Numbered from the stretch's first letter, positions 54,313-63,227 are shown. The stretch is 64,000 nt of DNA from Algoriphagus sp. (GCA_029945945.1 JAQSDM010000012.1:1-64000), one strand, 5' to 3'. The notes: generated by a model from the sequence alone, not told the origin. A program made the numbers and translations.

Positions 54313-57129
54313 ATGAAATTACTCCTTTCATACCTTCTTTTGGTTGCAATCACTTTTGCTTCGCATGCCCAATCCAAACTTACTATTCGGGGAGTGGTGA
54401 AAGACACAACGAATATCCCGCTCGACTACACCTCTGTGCTACTTCTCACCCCAAAAGACTCCGCATTGGTTGCATACACTTTGACTAATAAAGACGGAGA
54501 GTACGAATTCAAAAACGTAGATCGGCAACCGCTGCTCATCAAAGCTACTTATATGGGCTACCTACCCATCCAAAAGGAACTGGTACTGCCTGAAACAGAT
54601 GAATTGGAAGTAGAAGAGATTCGCTTAATGCCCATCTTACAGGAACTTTATGAGGTGGTGGTGAAAGCCGCAAAAGCTCCGTTAATGATGCGTGGAGACA
54701 CGCTTGAGTATGATGCCAGTAAATTTAAAGTACCGCCTGGAGCGACACTGGAAGATCTACTTCGCAAACTGCCAGGGATACAAATCGATGTGGATGGAAA
54801 TATTGTTGCCCAAGGCCAACAAGTTCAGAAGGTAACTGTTGATGGGAGGCGATTTTTTGGAGGAAATACAAAAATGGCTACCCAAAATTTGAATGCAGAG
54901 TCCATAAGCAAACTTCAGCTATACGACGATAAGTCAGAACAGGCCAAACTCACAGGAGTAGAGGATGGAGTGAAAGAAAAAACTATAAACGTTGAGCTGA
55001 AGGAGGAGGCAAAAAAAGGAGGTTTTGGAAAGATTTCAGCGGCTGGAGGGACAGACGAGAGATGGGCTTCCAATGCGTCTTACAATAAATTTAACAAAAC
55101 GGACCAATTTTCAATCATTGGCTATGGCAATAATGTCAACCAAACCGGTTTGAGCTGGGATGACCAACAAGAGTTTAGAGGGAGTGGTGCATTCCAATTT
55201 GGCGACACTGGAGATTTCGGCTTTAATGGCAGTGGGGGAATGACTATTATCTCTTTTTCAGGAGGAGACAGTGAGGATTCCTTCGAAGTCCCCTTCAACA
55301 ACCTGAGCTCTGGTTTTTCCAATAATCAAGCTTTCGGAGTCAATTATAACCACCTGAAGGACAAAAAGGATTTCAGCGGCAACTACTTCTATAGCCGAAG
55401 TGACCAAATCATAGAGAGCGTCAATAGCAGAACCACCTTTCTTGAGGACAATTCATCCTTCACCTCCACCGACCAAAGTAAACAAAACAACGTGGCAGGG
55501 CACCATCGGGCAAATCTTCGATTTCAAAATGAGCTTGACAGCGCCAACACCCTCACCATCAATGCTAAGGGCAGACTAAGTACACTCACTACATCATTAG
55601 TAAGTCTTCAGGAGCTAATAACAAGTAGCACGGACCAAAGTCAACTGGTACGTGACAACCAATCGAATAAATGGTCTGGAGCCTTCCAAGGCACTGCAAT
55701 CTTTAGGCATAAATTCAAAAAGAACGGAAGAAACTTTGCGGCCAGCCTCAGTAATACTTACACCAATGCAGACCAAGATGGAATCCAAAAAGCAGTAGCC
55801 GACATGATGGATTCAACGGATCCGAATACCTATTTCCAAAGCTTGGACCAAGTGAATCAGGCATTGAATACTTCCAATCTGATCAAGTCAAGTTTGCTTT
55901 TTGTCGAGCCAATCAATAAAACCTTTTTTTGGGAAACATTCTACAATTTCAGCCAATCAACGAGCGAAACAGACCGCAAAGTATTCGATGTGGAGGCAAG
56001 TGACACTCAAGAGCTGAATCCTGATCTTAGCCGGTTTTTTGACAATATAATTACCTACAATAGGATAGGCTCGAGTATCAGGTATGCCAACAAAGGCTCA
56101 AACCTAAGCGTGGGCTTAGCAGCCTCAAACTACAAATTGAACGGTCTGTATTCGGTGGTAGAAGGGAGTGAAATTCTAGGCACAGTGGACAAAAATTACC
56201 TCAATTTCACTCCAAATGTATCCTTCTATAAAACTATGAAGGGCAACAAACGCATCAATGCAGGCTATGCCATGGGCGTTACTCCTCCTAATATTACCGA
56301 TTTACAGCCATACAAGGACATTTCTAACCCATTGTATATTCGAGAAGGAAATCCCGACCTACAACCTGAGGTAACCCATTCTCTGAATGCCGGATACAAC
56401 ATGTATGATCCTGCCACATTCATAAATCTATATTTTTCATTGAATTCAACCTTCTACCAAAGCCAAGTTGTTCAAAACCAAACGATAGACCCCGAAACCT
56501 TTGTAACTACCTTTAAGGCAGGTAATGTTTCAGGTGGACAGCGTTATTTTACCTACATAGGTTTTGGATTTCCTATTGTGAAAACTAAGTTTAACGCTTT
56601 CATAAATGCAAATCCATCCTACACTAAAAGTCTCGCCTTGATCAACTCCATCGAAACAGAGACAAATACCTTTAGCCATAACGTTGGGGTAAATTTAGAC
56701 TTGACCCCGACAGAATGGCTCAGTCTATACGCCGGTTCATCATTCCGACTAAGCAAAACCAAATACGAGCAGAATCCCTCCCAAAATCAAGACATAGTTA
56801 ACTGGAGTGCATACACCAATATGAACATTAAGCTCCCCAAAGCTTTCTACTTTGATATAAAGTTCAACTATAACCGATTTAAAAACGAGAGTTTTGGATT
56901 TAGTCAAGAAGTCCCCATTCTAAATGCATTTGTCTACAAACTTCTCGGCGAGGCTAAAAAATGGGAAGTCAGGCTTTCTGCCTATGACATCTTCAAGCAA
57001 AATCAAACTATCAGTCAGTTTGCTGGTCAAAACTTCGTTTCAACGGGACGAATTGAAACCTTGTCAAGGTATTTCCTACTCGGGGTGACATATAATATGC
57101 GGGGAGTAGAAGTGAAAAATAGAAGGTAA
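54313..57129 (+). CDS. TonB-receptor-like outer membrane beta-barrel protein
   Basis: A 938-residue protein with a Sec signal peptide (ending FASHAQ), a carboxypeptidase-regulatory-like domain (residues about 22-110, TIRGVVKDTTNIPLDYTSV), a plug-like segment (YEVVVKAAKAPLMMRGDTLEYDASKFKVPPGATLEDLLRKLPG) and a long barrel with many aromatic strand ends. It belongs to the outer-membrane beta-barrel family often annotated beside GLPGLI proteins. There is no typical TonB box I can point to. It is co-transcribed with the GLPGLI gene 27 bp downstream. Substrate is unknown; peptide or metal uptake are possibilities seen in relatives. Confidence 0.85.
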   Translation: MKLLLSYLLLVAITFASHAQSKLTIRGVVKDTTNIPLDYTSVLLLTPKDSALVAYTLTNKDGEYEFKNVDRQPLLIKATYMGYLPIQKELVLPETDELEVEEIRLMPILQELYEVVVKAAKAPLMMRGDTLEYDASKFKVPPGATLEDLLRKLPGIQIDVDGNIVAQGQQVQKVTVDGRRFFGGNTKMATQNLNAESISKLQLYDDKSEQAKLTGVEDGVKEKTINVELKEEAKKGGFGKISAAGGTDERWASNASYNKFNKTDQFSIIGYGNNVNQTGLSWDDQQEFRGSGAFQFGDTGDFGFNGSGGMTIISFSGGDSEDSFEVPFNNLSSGFSNNQAFGVNYNHLKDKKDFSGNYFYSRSDQIIESVNSRTTFLEDNSSFTSTDQSKQNNVAGHHRANLRFQNELDSANTLTINAKGRLSTLTTSLVSLQELITSSTDQSQLVRDNQSNKWSGAFQGTAIFRHKFKKNGRNFAASLSNTYTNADQDGIQKAVADMMDSTDPNTYFQSLDQVNQALNTSNLIKSSLLFVEPINKTFFWETFYNFSQSTSETDRKVFDVEASDTQELNPDLSRFFDNIITYNRIGSSIRYANKGSNLSVGLAASNYKLNGLYSVVEGSEILGTVDKNYLNFTPNVSFYKTMKGNKRINAGYAMGVTPPNITDLQPYKDISNPLYIREGNPDLQPEVTHSLNAGYNMYDPATFINLYFSLNSTFYQSQVVQNQTIDPETFVTTFKAGNVSGGQRYFTYIGFGFPIVKTKFNAFINANPSYTKSLALINSIETETNTFSHNVGVNLDLTPTEWLSLYAGSSFRLSKTKYEQNPSQNQDIVNWSAYTNMNIKLPKAFYFDIKFNYNRFKNESFGFSQEVPILNAFVYKLLGEAKKWEVRLSAYDIFKQNQTISQFAGQNFVSTGRIETLSRYFLLGVTYNMRGVEVKNRR

Positions 57130-57156
57130 TTTAAACTAGCAGCAACCTTAACAACA

Positions 57157-57897
57157 ATGAAATCAATTTTTATAACCATTGCACTAATACTGATTACCAC
57201 AGGACTTAGAGCCCAAAATATAGTGGGCGAGGTGGAATACCGATACCGCATTTTCTATGATAAAATCTATTCCAGCTTGCCCCACCTTACCCAACAGGAA
57301 AAGGATAGAATTCTACTTACTTGGAGCAATCCTGAAGGCTACAGCACTCGGATGAAACTCCAGTTTTGGCCAGAAAAAAGTCTCTACACTTTCGGTGAAC
57401 CCTATGAAGTGCGCAGCTACTCTTGGCAAGTGGATGACTATTTCATTGAAAACAATCTAAAAGATCAGACCTATCTGAAATACATGGATCAAATGGGCAA
57501 AACTTACATAGTCCGAGACAGCCTAAATGCTCCAAAATGGAGGGTAATGAACGAAATACGAGATATTCTCGGACACATGTGCATGAAAGCCGTGAGTGAA
57601 GATAGCATCAAAGGCCAAAAGGTCACTGCATGGTTCGCCTCCGATATTCCCGTTCCAATCGGTCCTGAGGATCAATTCGGGCTTCCAGGTTTAATTTTAG
57701 CCTATGACATCAACGACGGCATGCTTATCGTGGAAGCCGAGAAAATTACTTTTGGGGAACCGGAAGAAATCATCACCCAGCCAAAAAAAATGAAAGGGAA
57801 AGAAGTATCGGGTGCTAATTATCAGGACATGGTCAGAGAGTTTATCCAGACTTCTATCGAAAACAAGCAAGCTTGGATGTGGGATATAAGATATTGA
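57157..57897 (+). CDS. GLPGLI family exported protein
   Basis: A 246-residue protein with a signal peptide (ALILITTGLRAQ) and the defining GLPGLI motif, FGLPGLILAYD, near residue 173. The family is restricted to Bacteroidota and has no proven biochemical role; it is often found next to outer-membrane barrels, as here. The body is mostly beta-strand (WKVDD-, YLKYMDQ- type segments). The upstream barrel gene and this one form a two-gene module, isolated by noncoding DNA on both sides, which suggests a joint function at the outer membrane. Confidence 0.88.
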   Translation: MKSIFITIALILITTGLRAQNIVGEVEYRYRIFYDKIYSSLPHLTQQEKDRILLTWSNPEGYSTRMKLQFWPEKSLYTFGEPYEVRSYSWQVDDYFIENNLKDQTYLKYMDQMGKTYIVRDSLNAPKWRVMNEIRDILGHMCMKAVSEDSIKGQKVTAWFASDIPVPIGPEDQFGLPGLILAYDINDGMLIVEAEKITFGEPEEIITQPKKMKGKEVSGANYQDMVREFIQTSIENKQAWMWDIRY

Positions 57898-57911
57898 GAA
57901 ATTTGTAGAGA

Positions 57912-57999
57912 GTAGAAAGATCGAAAGTAAGAAGGTTGGAAAATTGCCAGGAAATGTACCATCCCCATGAAATTCAAAGATTGAAAAATTAGAAAATTA
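57912..57999. repeat. Degenerate octamer tandem repeats after the GLPGLI gene
   Basis: Two short arrays keep an 8-bp period: TAAGAAGG-TTGGAAAA-TTGCCAGG near 57928, and TTCAAAGA-TTGAAAAA-TTAGAAAA at 57973-57996. They match the octamers in the leuC-leuD spacer. Confidence 0.5.
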
Positions 58000-58012
58000 C
58001 CTTAGACGTTCA

Positions 58013-58046
58013 CCTATCCAAAAGGAGAAATCCTTTTGGAAATAGG
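58013..58046. repeat. Hairpin with a GAAA tetraloop in the GLPGLI-dnaE spacer
   Basis: CCAAAAGGA and TCCTTTTGG pair perfectly around GAAA, and CCTAT/ATAGG extend the stem after a 2-nt bulge. No U-tract follows. The rest of the 57898-58349 spacer holds the octamer arrays and no credible gene; a TAATTTG sequence at 58321-58327 may be the dnaE promoter. Confidence 0.5.
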
Positions 58047-58349
58047 CGGTAAGAATAAAACTCAAAATCAGGTAATACACCATGAAAACCATCTGGTCTT
58101 TTCAGATGATTTAGAATTTGTTGGGGAAAGCAAATCCCGCTTTACTTACTCGGATTTCTATATTGAAAAAAAGCTATCTCCTTGTAACCGTCGAATAAAG
58201 AAAAATAACTTGTTCAAGTTTAAAATTGCTCTCTCATTTTGGGGCAAACTTAGAGCTAGTTATTTCAATTTTCCCCGACAATTACCTCCCCTTCACTTGT
58301 CTCCTTTCAGAGATTAGCCCTAATTTGAAGTCTCAATTACCCAAGCTGT

Positions 58350-61300
58350 ATGTATTTAATTTTTGACACGGAGACTACCGGTCTTCCCCGCGATTACAAT
58401 GCGCCCATGTCCAATGTGGACAATTGGCCAAGGCTGGTTCAGCTTGCCTGGCAACTACACGACGAGCGGGGAAAACTGCTTTCCAACCATAATTACATCA
58501 TCAAACCGGAAGGATTTACCATTCCTTTCAATGCTGAAAAAGTCCACGGGATTTCGACCAAACGTGCTTTGGCTGAAGGCCATGAACTCAAAGCGATTCT
58601 AGGGATTTTCGAAGGCGATGTGGTCAAAGCAAAACATCTGGTTGGTCACAATATCGAGTTTGATATTAATGTAGTTGGATCGGAGTTTCTCCGGGGCGCA
58701 TGGGGAATGCCACTTACGGCAAATCAACTTGATACCAAGGATCTCTCAACCGAGTTCTGTGCGATCCCAGGAGGAAGAGGCGGCAAATTCAAATGGCCGA
58801 CACTCACTGAATTGCATCAAAAACTTTTCGGGGCAGGCTTTGGAGATGCTCACGATGCCGCCTATGATGTGGACGCGACGGCACGTTGCTTTTTTGGATT
58901 GATCACTCACCAGATAATTGCGACCGAAACCGGAATCGCACCAGATGAGGTCATTTACGAAGCCCCGACTTTGGAAGAAGCCAACTTTGCGCAAGCAAAA
59001 CAAGGTGAAAAAACTACAGCAAAAGGAAGTAAGGAGCCCGTAAAAGGAGCAGGAATCGATCTTACCGATGTGCCTTTTACCCATTTGCATGTTCATAGTC
59101 AGTACTCTGTTTTGCAGGCAACTTCCGAAATTCCGGCGATGGTGGCTAGGGCAAAAGCGCTTGGAATGACCGCAATCGCCATGACTGACCATGGTAATAT
59201 GATGGGGGCTTTTCACTTCGTAAAGGAAGCGATGGGAAAAGACCTCAAGCCAATTTTGGGTTGCGAATTTAACCTGACTCGTGACAGAAAAAACAAAGCA
59301 AATAAAGACGATGGCTATCAAACCGTCTTGCTTGCCAAGAATAAAGCCGGGTACCACAACCTGGCGAAACTTTCCTCCTATGCCAATATTGAGGGTTTTT
59401 ATTACCTGCCAAGAATTGATAAAGAGCTTTTGGTTCAGTACAAATCCGATCTGATCGCTACTACCGGCGGACTTTGGGGAGAGATTCCGTACCTGATTTT
59501 GAATGTGGGTGAAACTCAAGCTGAAGAAGCATTCATCTGGTGGAAGGAGCAATTTGGCGAGGATTTCTACGTCGAGCTCAACCGTCATGGAATTCCCGAA
59601 GAGGAAAAAGTAAATGAGGTTTTGATCGATCTTGCGCTTAAGTACGGAGTGAAGTATTTCGCCGCCAACAACACCTATTACAACGATAAACCCGATGCCA
59701 AAGCGCACGATATTTTGCTTTGTGTGAAGGACGGTGAGAAGATCGAAGGACCTGAAAAAAAACAAATAAAATACATCGGTAAGCGTGGCCGTGAATTCCG
59801 TTTTGGATTTCCAAACGATGAATTCTACATCAAGAGTCCCGAGGAAATGAAGAAGCTTTTCTCAGACTTACCCGAGGCAATTGCATGCACTCAAGAAATC
59901 GTTGATAAAATTGAGGCCTATAAACTTGCACGTGAAGTCTTACTTCCGGAGTTTGATATTCCGGAGGAATTCAAGAATCCTGAAGATAAAACTGATGGAG
60001 GCAAGCGCGGTGAAAATGCCTACTTACGCTATCTGACCTACGAAGGAGCTAAAAAACGCTATCCTGTGATGACTCCCGAGATTCAGGAGCGACTGGATTT
60101 TGAGCTGAAGACGATCGAGAATACAGGCTATCCGGGATACTTCCTGATCGTTCAGGATTTCACTAGAGCTGCCCGTGAAATGGGCGTATCGGTGGGTCCG
60201 GGCCGAGGTTCGGCGGCAGGCTCTGCTGTTGCATATTGTACTGCAATCACCAATGTGGATCCGATTGCGTATGACCTACTTTTCGAGAGATTCCTGAATC
60301 CGGACAGGGTTTCACTTCCCGATATTGATATTGACTTTGATGACGAAGGTCGTCAGAGTGTGATAGATTATGTGATCAAAAAATACGGTTCCAATCAGGT
60401 TGCTCAGATTATTACTTACGGCACTATGGCCGCGAAGTCAGCGATCCGCGACACAGCAAGGGTTCTGAATCTTCCTTTGGCAGAAGCAGGAAGATTAGCC
60501 AATCTGGTTCCGGATATCAAGCTGAAGACACTTTTTGAATTGGCTAAAAACCGACCTGCATTGCTCGAAAAGCTTAAAGGACAGGGTGAGTTCTTAGCCA
60601 ATGCAGAAGAACTGATCCGAATAGCGCAAGGCAATGACGAATCTGCCAGAACTGTTAATCAAGCTACCATACTGGAAGGTTCCGTTCGAAATTTAGGGAT
60701 TCACGCGTGCGGAGTAATCATCACGCCAAGTGACATCACCAACTTTGTTCCGGTGGCTTTGGCCAAAGATTCAGATATGGTTTGCACCCAATTTGACAAC
60801 TCAGTGGTAGAAAGTGCCGGGTTGCTGAAGATGGACTTCCTGGGTTTGAAGACACTTACCCTCATTAAGGATGCTATCAAAATCGTCAAAGAAAGGCATG
60901 GGATTTTGCTCGATGCGGATGAATTTCCGATCGATGATGTGAAGACCTATGAGCTTTTCCAAAGAGGTGAAACTGTCGGTATTTTCCAATACGAATCCGC
61001 CGGAATGCAGAAATATATGCGAGAATTGAAGCCGACCGTTTTCGCAGATTTGATTGCCATGAACGCCCTTTACCGCCCGGGACCTTTAGCTTATATTCCT
61101 TCTTTCATCAAAAGAAAACATGGTCAGGAGCCGATCTCATATGATCTGGATGACATGAAAGAATACCTGGAAGAGACCTACGGAATCACGGTCTACCAGG
61201 AGCAAGTGATGCTTCTATCTCAGAAACTTGCCGGATTTACTAAAGGTGAGGCGGACGTTTTGAGAAAAGCGATGGGTAAAAAGCAGAAGGATGTACTCGA

Positions 61301-61835
61301 TAAAATGAAACCGAAATTCGTTCAGCAGGCTTCCGCCAAAGGTCACGATGCAAAGCGATTGGAAAAAATCTGGACGGACTGGGAAGCCTTTGCATCCTAC
61401 GCTTTCAACAAATCTCACTCAACTTGCTACGCTTGGATTGCTTATCAAACAGCTTATCTGAAAGCCCACTATCCTGCAGAATACATGGCTTCGGTCTTGA
61501 GCAACAACATGAATGACATCACCCAGGTGACGTTTTTCATGGAAGAATGTAAGCGAATGGGAGTCAAAGTTGCGGGTCCGGATGTGAATGAATCCAGAAA
61601 TAAATTTACCGTAAATGCTGCCGGAGAAATCCGATTTGGAATGGCTGCGATCAAAGGAGCCGGTTCATCCGCCGTGGACGCAATCATTGAAGAACGGGAG
61701 AAGAAAGGCCCTTACAAAAACATCTTTGACTTTGCGAAGCGGGTGAGTGCAAAAGCACTGAACAAGAAAACGATGGAAGCGCTGGCCATGGCAGGCGGTT
61801 TTGACAGCTTCAAAGAGCATCATCGCCGTCAATAA
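58350..61835 (+). CDS. dnaE: DNA polymerase III alpha subunit with N-terminal exonuclease, cut by an in-frame stop
   Basis: The replicative polymerase, here as a fusion. Residues 1-185 form a DnaQ-like DEDDh proofreading exonuclease (FDTETTGL, HNIEFD, HDAAYDVDAT). Next is the PHP domain (HLHVHSQYS with His245, His247 and His249; MTDHGN) and the C-family polymerase, with catalytic Asp658 and Asp660 in PDIDIDFDD and the GRGSAAGS motif. Codon 1162 is TAA (61833-61835); the same frame then continues for 269 codons with the missing C-terminus. The truncated protein would lack the OB-fold and clamp-loader contact region. The expected residue at the stop is probably Tyr (HRRQ-Y in relatives), one base from TAA. 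It could be a real mutation, a sequencing error or suppressed. Confidence 0.88.
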   Translation: MYLIFDTETTGLPRDYNAPMSNVDNWPRLVQLAWQLHDERGKLLSNHNYIIKPEGFTIPFNAEKVHGISTKRALAEGHELKAILGIFEGDVVKAKHLVGHNIEFDINVVGSEFLRGAWGMPLTANQLDTKDLSTEFCAIPGGRGGKFKWPTLTELHQKLFGAGFGDAHDAAYDVDATARCFFGLITHQIIATETGIAPDEVIYEAPTLEEANFAQAKQGEKTTAKGSKEPVKGAGIDLTDVPFTHLHVHSQYSVLQATSEIPAMVARAKALGMTAIAMTDHGNMMGAFHFVKEAMGKDLKPILGCEFNLTRDRKNKANKDDGYQTVLLAKNKAGYHNLAKLSSYANIEGFYYLPRIDKELLVQYKSDLIATTGGLWGEIPYLILNVGETQAEEAFIWWKEQFGEDFYVELNRHGIPEEEKVNEVLIDLALKYGVKYFAANNTYYNDKPDAKAHDILLCVKDGEKIEGPEKKQIKYIGKRGREFRFGFPNDEFYIKSPEEMKKLFSDLPEAIACTQEIVDKIEAYKLAREVLLPEFDIPEEFKNPEDKTDGGKRGENAYLRYLTYEGAKKRYPVMTPEIQERLDFELKTIENTGYPGYFLIVQDFTRAAREMGVSVGPGRGSAAGSAVAYCTAITNVDPIAYDLLFERFLNPDRVSLPDIDIDFDDEGRQSVIDYVIKKYGSNQVAQIITYGTMAAKSAIRDTARVLNLPLAEAGRLANLVPDIKLKTLFELAKNRPALLEKLKGQGEFLANAEELIRIAQGNDESARTVNQATILEGSVRNLGIHACGVIITPSDITNFVPVALAKDSDMVCTQFDNSVVESAGLLKMDFLGLKTLTLIKDAIKIVKERHGILLDADEFPIDDVKTYELFQRGETVGIFQYESAGMQKYMRELKPTVFADLIAMNALYRPGPLAYIPSFIKRKHGQEPISYDLDDMKEYLEETYGITVYQEQVMLLSQKLAGFTKGEADVLRKAMGKKQKDVLDKMKPKFVQQASAKGHDAKRLEKIWTDWEAFASYAFNKSHSTCYAWIAYQTAYLKAHYPAEYMASVLSNNMNDITQVTFFMEECKRMGVKVAGPDVNESRNKFTVNAAGEIRFGMAAIKGAGSSAVDAIIEEREKKGPYKNIFDFAKRVSAKALNKKTMEALAMAGGFDSFKEHHRRQ

Positions 61836-62645
61836 TTGCAAGCGCCTGAAGTAGATATCAACCTGATTGAAAAAGCGACCCGATATTCTCAAAAAGTACA
61901 ACAGGAGGAAGACAGCGCTCAGGTTAGCCTTTTCGGAGGCGGCAGTGGTAACATGGAAATCCCTCTTCCAACAGTGCCGCCTATGGAGCCATTCTCTCAG
62001 CTACAGCAACTTAACATAGAGAAAGAAGTTGTCGGACTTTACATTTCAGGCCATCCGCTGGATCAGTACAAATTGGAGATCGAATCTTTTACAAACTGTT
62101 CGCTTCCTGCACTCAGTGACCTGGAAAGCCTTAAAAATAAAAGCGAAATCAAACTTGCAGGTTCGGTCAGCAGCTTTGCTCACCGAACGACCAAAACGGG
62201 AAAACCATTTGGAACATTAACCATGGAGGATTATCATGGGGCATTTACCTTCTTCCTTTTTGGAGAGGATTATGTGAAGTTCAAGCAATATTTCATGACA
62301 GGTTGGTACCTGTTCCTGACAGGAGTAGTTTCACAGAAAAAGTGGGCAGACAACGAACTTGAATTCAAAATCAACAGCATCATGTTGCTCAGTGAGGTCA
62401 GAGGAAAAATGATCAAAGGTCTGCGGGTAAGCATAGATCTGGATGATCTGACGTATGACATGATGGAAAAACTTCAGGCAATCACTGAGAAATACAAAGG
62501 CGACGCTAAGCTCTTTTTCGATGTGGTGGACCGAAAGGAAAATATTGCTTTGGAACTCTTCTCCAAGAAATTCTCGATTGATCCGAGAGCAGAAATGATC
62601 AAGGAACTGAATGAAATTCCGGAGGTAATCTATAAAGTAATGTAA
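61836..62645 (+). CDS. dnaE: C-terminal part of dnaE after the in-frame stop
   Basis: This stretch continues the frame of the upstream gene with no shift and carries the rest of DnaE: SGHPLDQYKLEIES (a block typical of the fingers/tail region) and an OB-fold, LAGSVSSFAHRTTKTGKPFGTLTMEDYHG. The two parts together give 1,431 residues, a plausible full length for an exonuclease-fused DnaE. It begins with TTG directly after TAA; the first ATG is at 61953. Without a functional start or readthrough it would not be made as a separate protein. I treat it as a piece of one gene and not as an independent one. Confidence 0.85.
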   Translation: MQAPEVDINLIEKATRYSQKVQQEEDSAQVSLFGGGSGNMEIPLPTVPPMEPFSQLQQLNIEKEVVGLYISGHPLDQYKLEIESFTNCSLPALSDLESLKNKSEIKLAGSVSSFAHRTTKTGKPFGTLTMEDYHGAFTFFLFGEDYVKFKQYFMTGWYLFLTGVVSQKKWADNELEFKINSIMLLSEVRGKMIKGLRVSIDLDDLTYDMMEKLQAITEKYKGDAKLFFDVVDRKENIALELFSKKFSIDPRAEMIKELNEIPEVIYKVM

Positions 62646-62659
62646 AGTGATCGATTGAT

Positions 62660-62700
62660 AATGAGGTTTTAAACATCGATTCGGACTTTTCCTCATTTTT
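62660..62700 (+). terminator. Possible terminator after dnaE
   Basis: AATGAGG and CCTCATT form a 7-bp stem over a 24-nt loop, followed by TTT, 15 bases past the stop codon. The long loop makes it weak. Confidence 0.35.
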
Positions 62701-62812
62701 AATTCCGGCAACTCTTCAGAACTATGGCTTGTATCATCGCTTTCATCAATGGCTCATAGACAATAATTTCGATAGCCTATGAACTTATTAAGTTACAATT
62801 CACTTTTGCTCA

Positions 62813-62820
62813 TATATTTG
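62813..62820 (+). promoter_or_regulatory. Promoter -7 box for trxA
   Basis: TATATTTG is an exact TAnnTTTG match, 31 bases upstream of the trxA ATG. The -33 region is less clear (TTACAATTC at about the right distance). Confidence 0.6.
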
Positions 62821-62851
62821 AAAAATCGAATTCATTAAAACTTACAATACA

Positions 62852-63172
62852 ATGGGAAAAGCAATAGAAATCACTGATGCTAATTTTGAAGAAATAATCA
62901 AATCCGAACAACCAATCCTGGTTGACTTTTGGGCAGAATGGTGCGGACCTTGTAAAATGATCGGACCAGTAGTTGAAGAATTGGCCGGTGAATACGAAGG
63001 CAAAGCCATTATCGGTAAGGTGGACGTAGACTCCAATCCATCCGTAGCTCAGGCTTTTGGCATCAGATCAATTCCAACTCTTTTGTTCTTCAAAGGAGGT
63101 CAAGTTGTGGACAAGCAAGTAGGAGCAGTTCCAAAAGCTGTTTTGTCTAAAAAGCTGGACGCTCAGCTTTAA
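62852..63172 (+). CDS. trxA: Thioredoxin TrxA
   Basis: A 106-residue thioredoxin with the redox motif WCGPC at residues 30-34, in the standard context DFWAEWCGPCKMIGP. The cis-proline region SIPTLLFFKGG is intact, and no signal peptide is present, so it is cytoplasmic. It reduces disulfides for ribonucleotide reductase and other enzymes. It has its own promoter and a strong terminator, and so is monocistronic. Confidence 0.96.
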   Translation: MGKAIEITDANFEEIIKSEQPILVDFWAEWCGPCKMIGPVVEELAGEYEGKAIIGKVDVDSNPSVAQAFGIRSIPTLLFFKGGQVVDKQVGAVPKAVLSKKLDAQL

Positions 63173-63195
63173 TTCTTAATTACAAGTATATTTTG

Positions 63196-63227
63196 AAGCC
63201 GTCGGGAAAACCTGACGGCTTTTTTTA
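63196..63227 (+). terminator. Rho-independent terminator after trxA
   Basis: AAGCCGTCGGG and CCTGACGGCTT form an 11-bp stem with one G-U pair and an AAAA loop, followed by a run of T. It lies about 23 bases past the stop codon. Confidence 0.88.

Noticed and set aside
54164-54349. 61-codon minus-strand ORF upstream of the barrel gene
   Set aside because: Hydrophobic N-half, no family I recognise, overlaps the start of a well-supported gene, and no promoter box. A decayed gene remnant at 54164-54235 is possible but unsupported.
58036-58317. 93-codon ORF in the GLPGLI-dnaE spacer
   Set aside because: TTG start inside the GAAA hairpin, no recognisable domain, low-complexity composition; probably noncoding.
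61800-61870. Intein or programmed frameshift as the reason for the dnaE break
   Set aside because: The frame does not change, there is no extra sequence between the parts, and no slippery site or intein motif is visible; a nonsense codon is the simpler reading.
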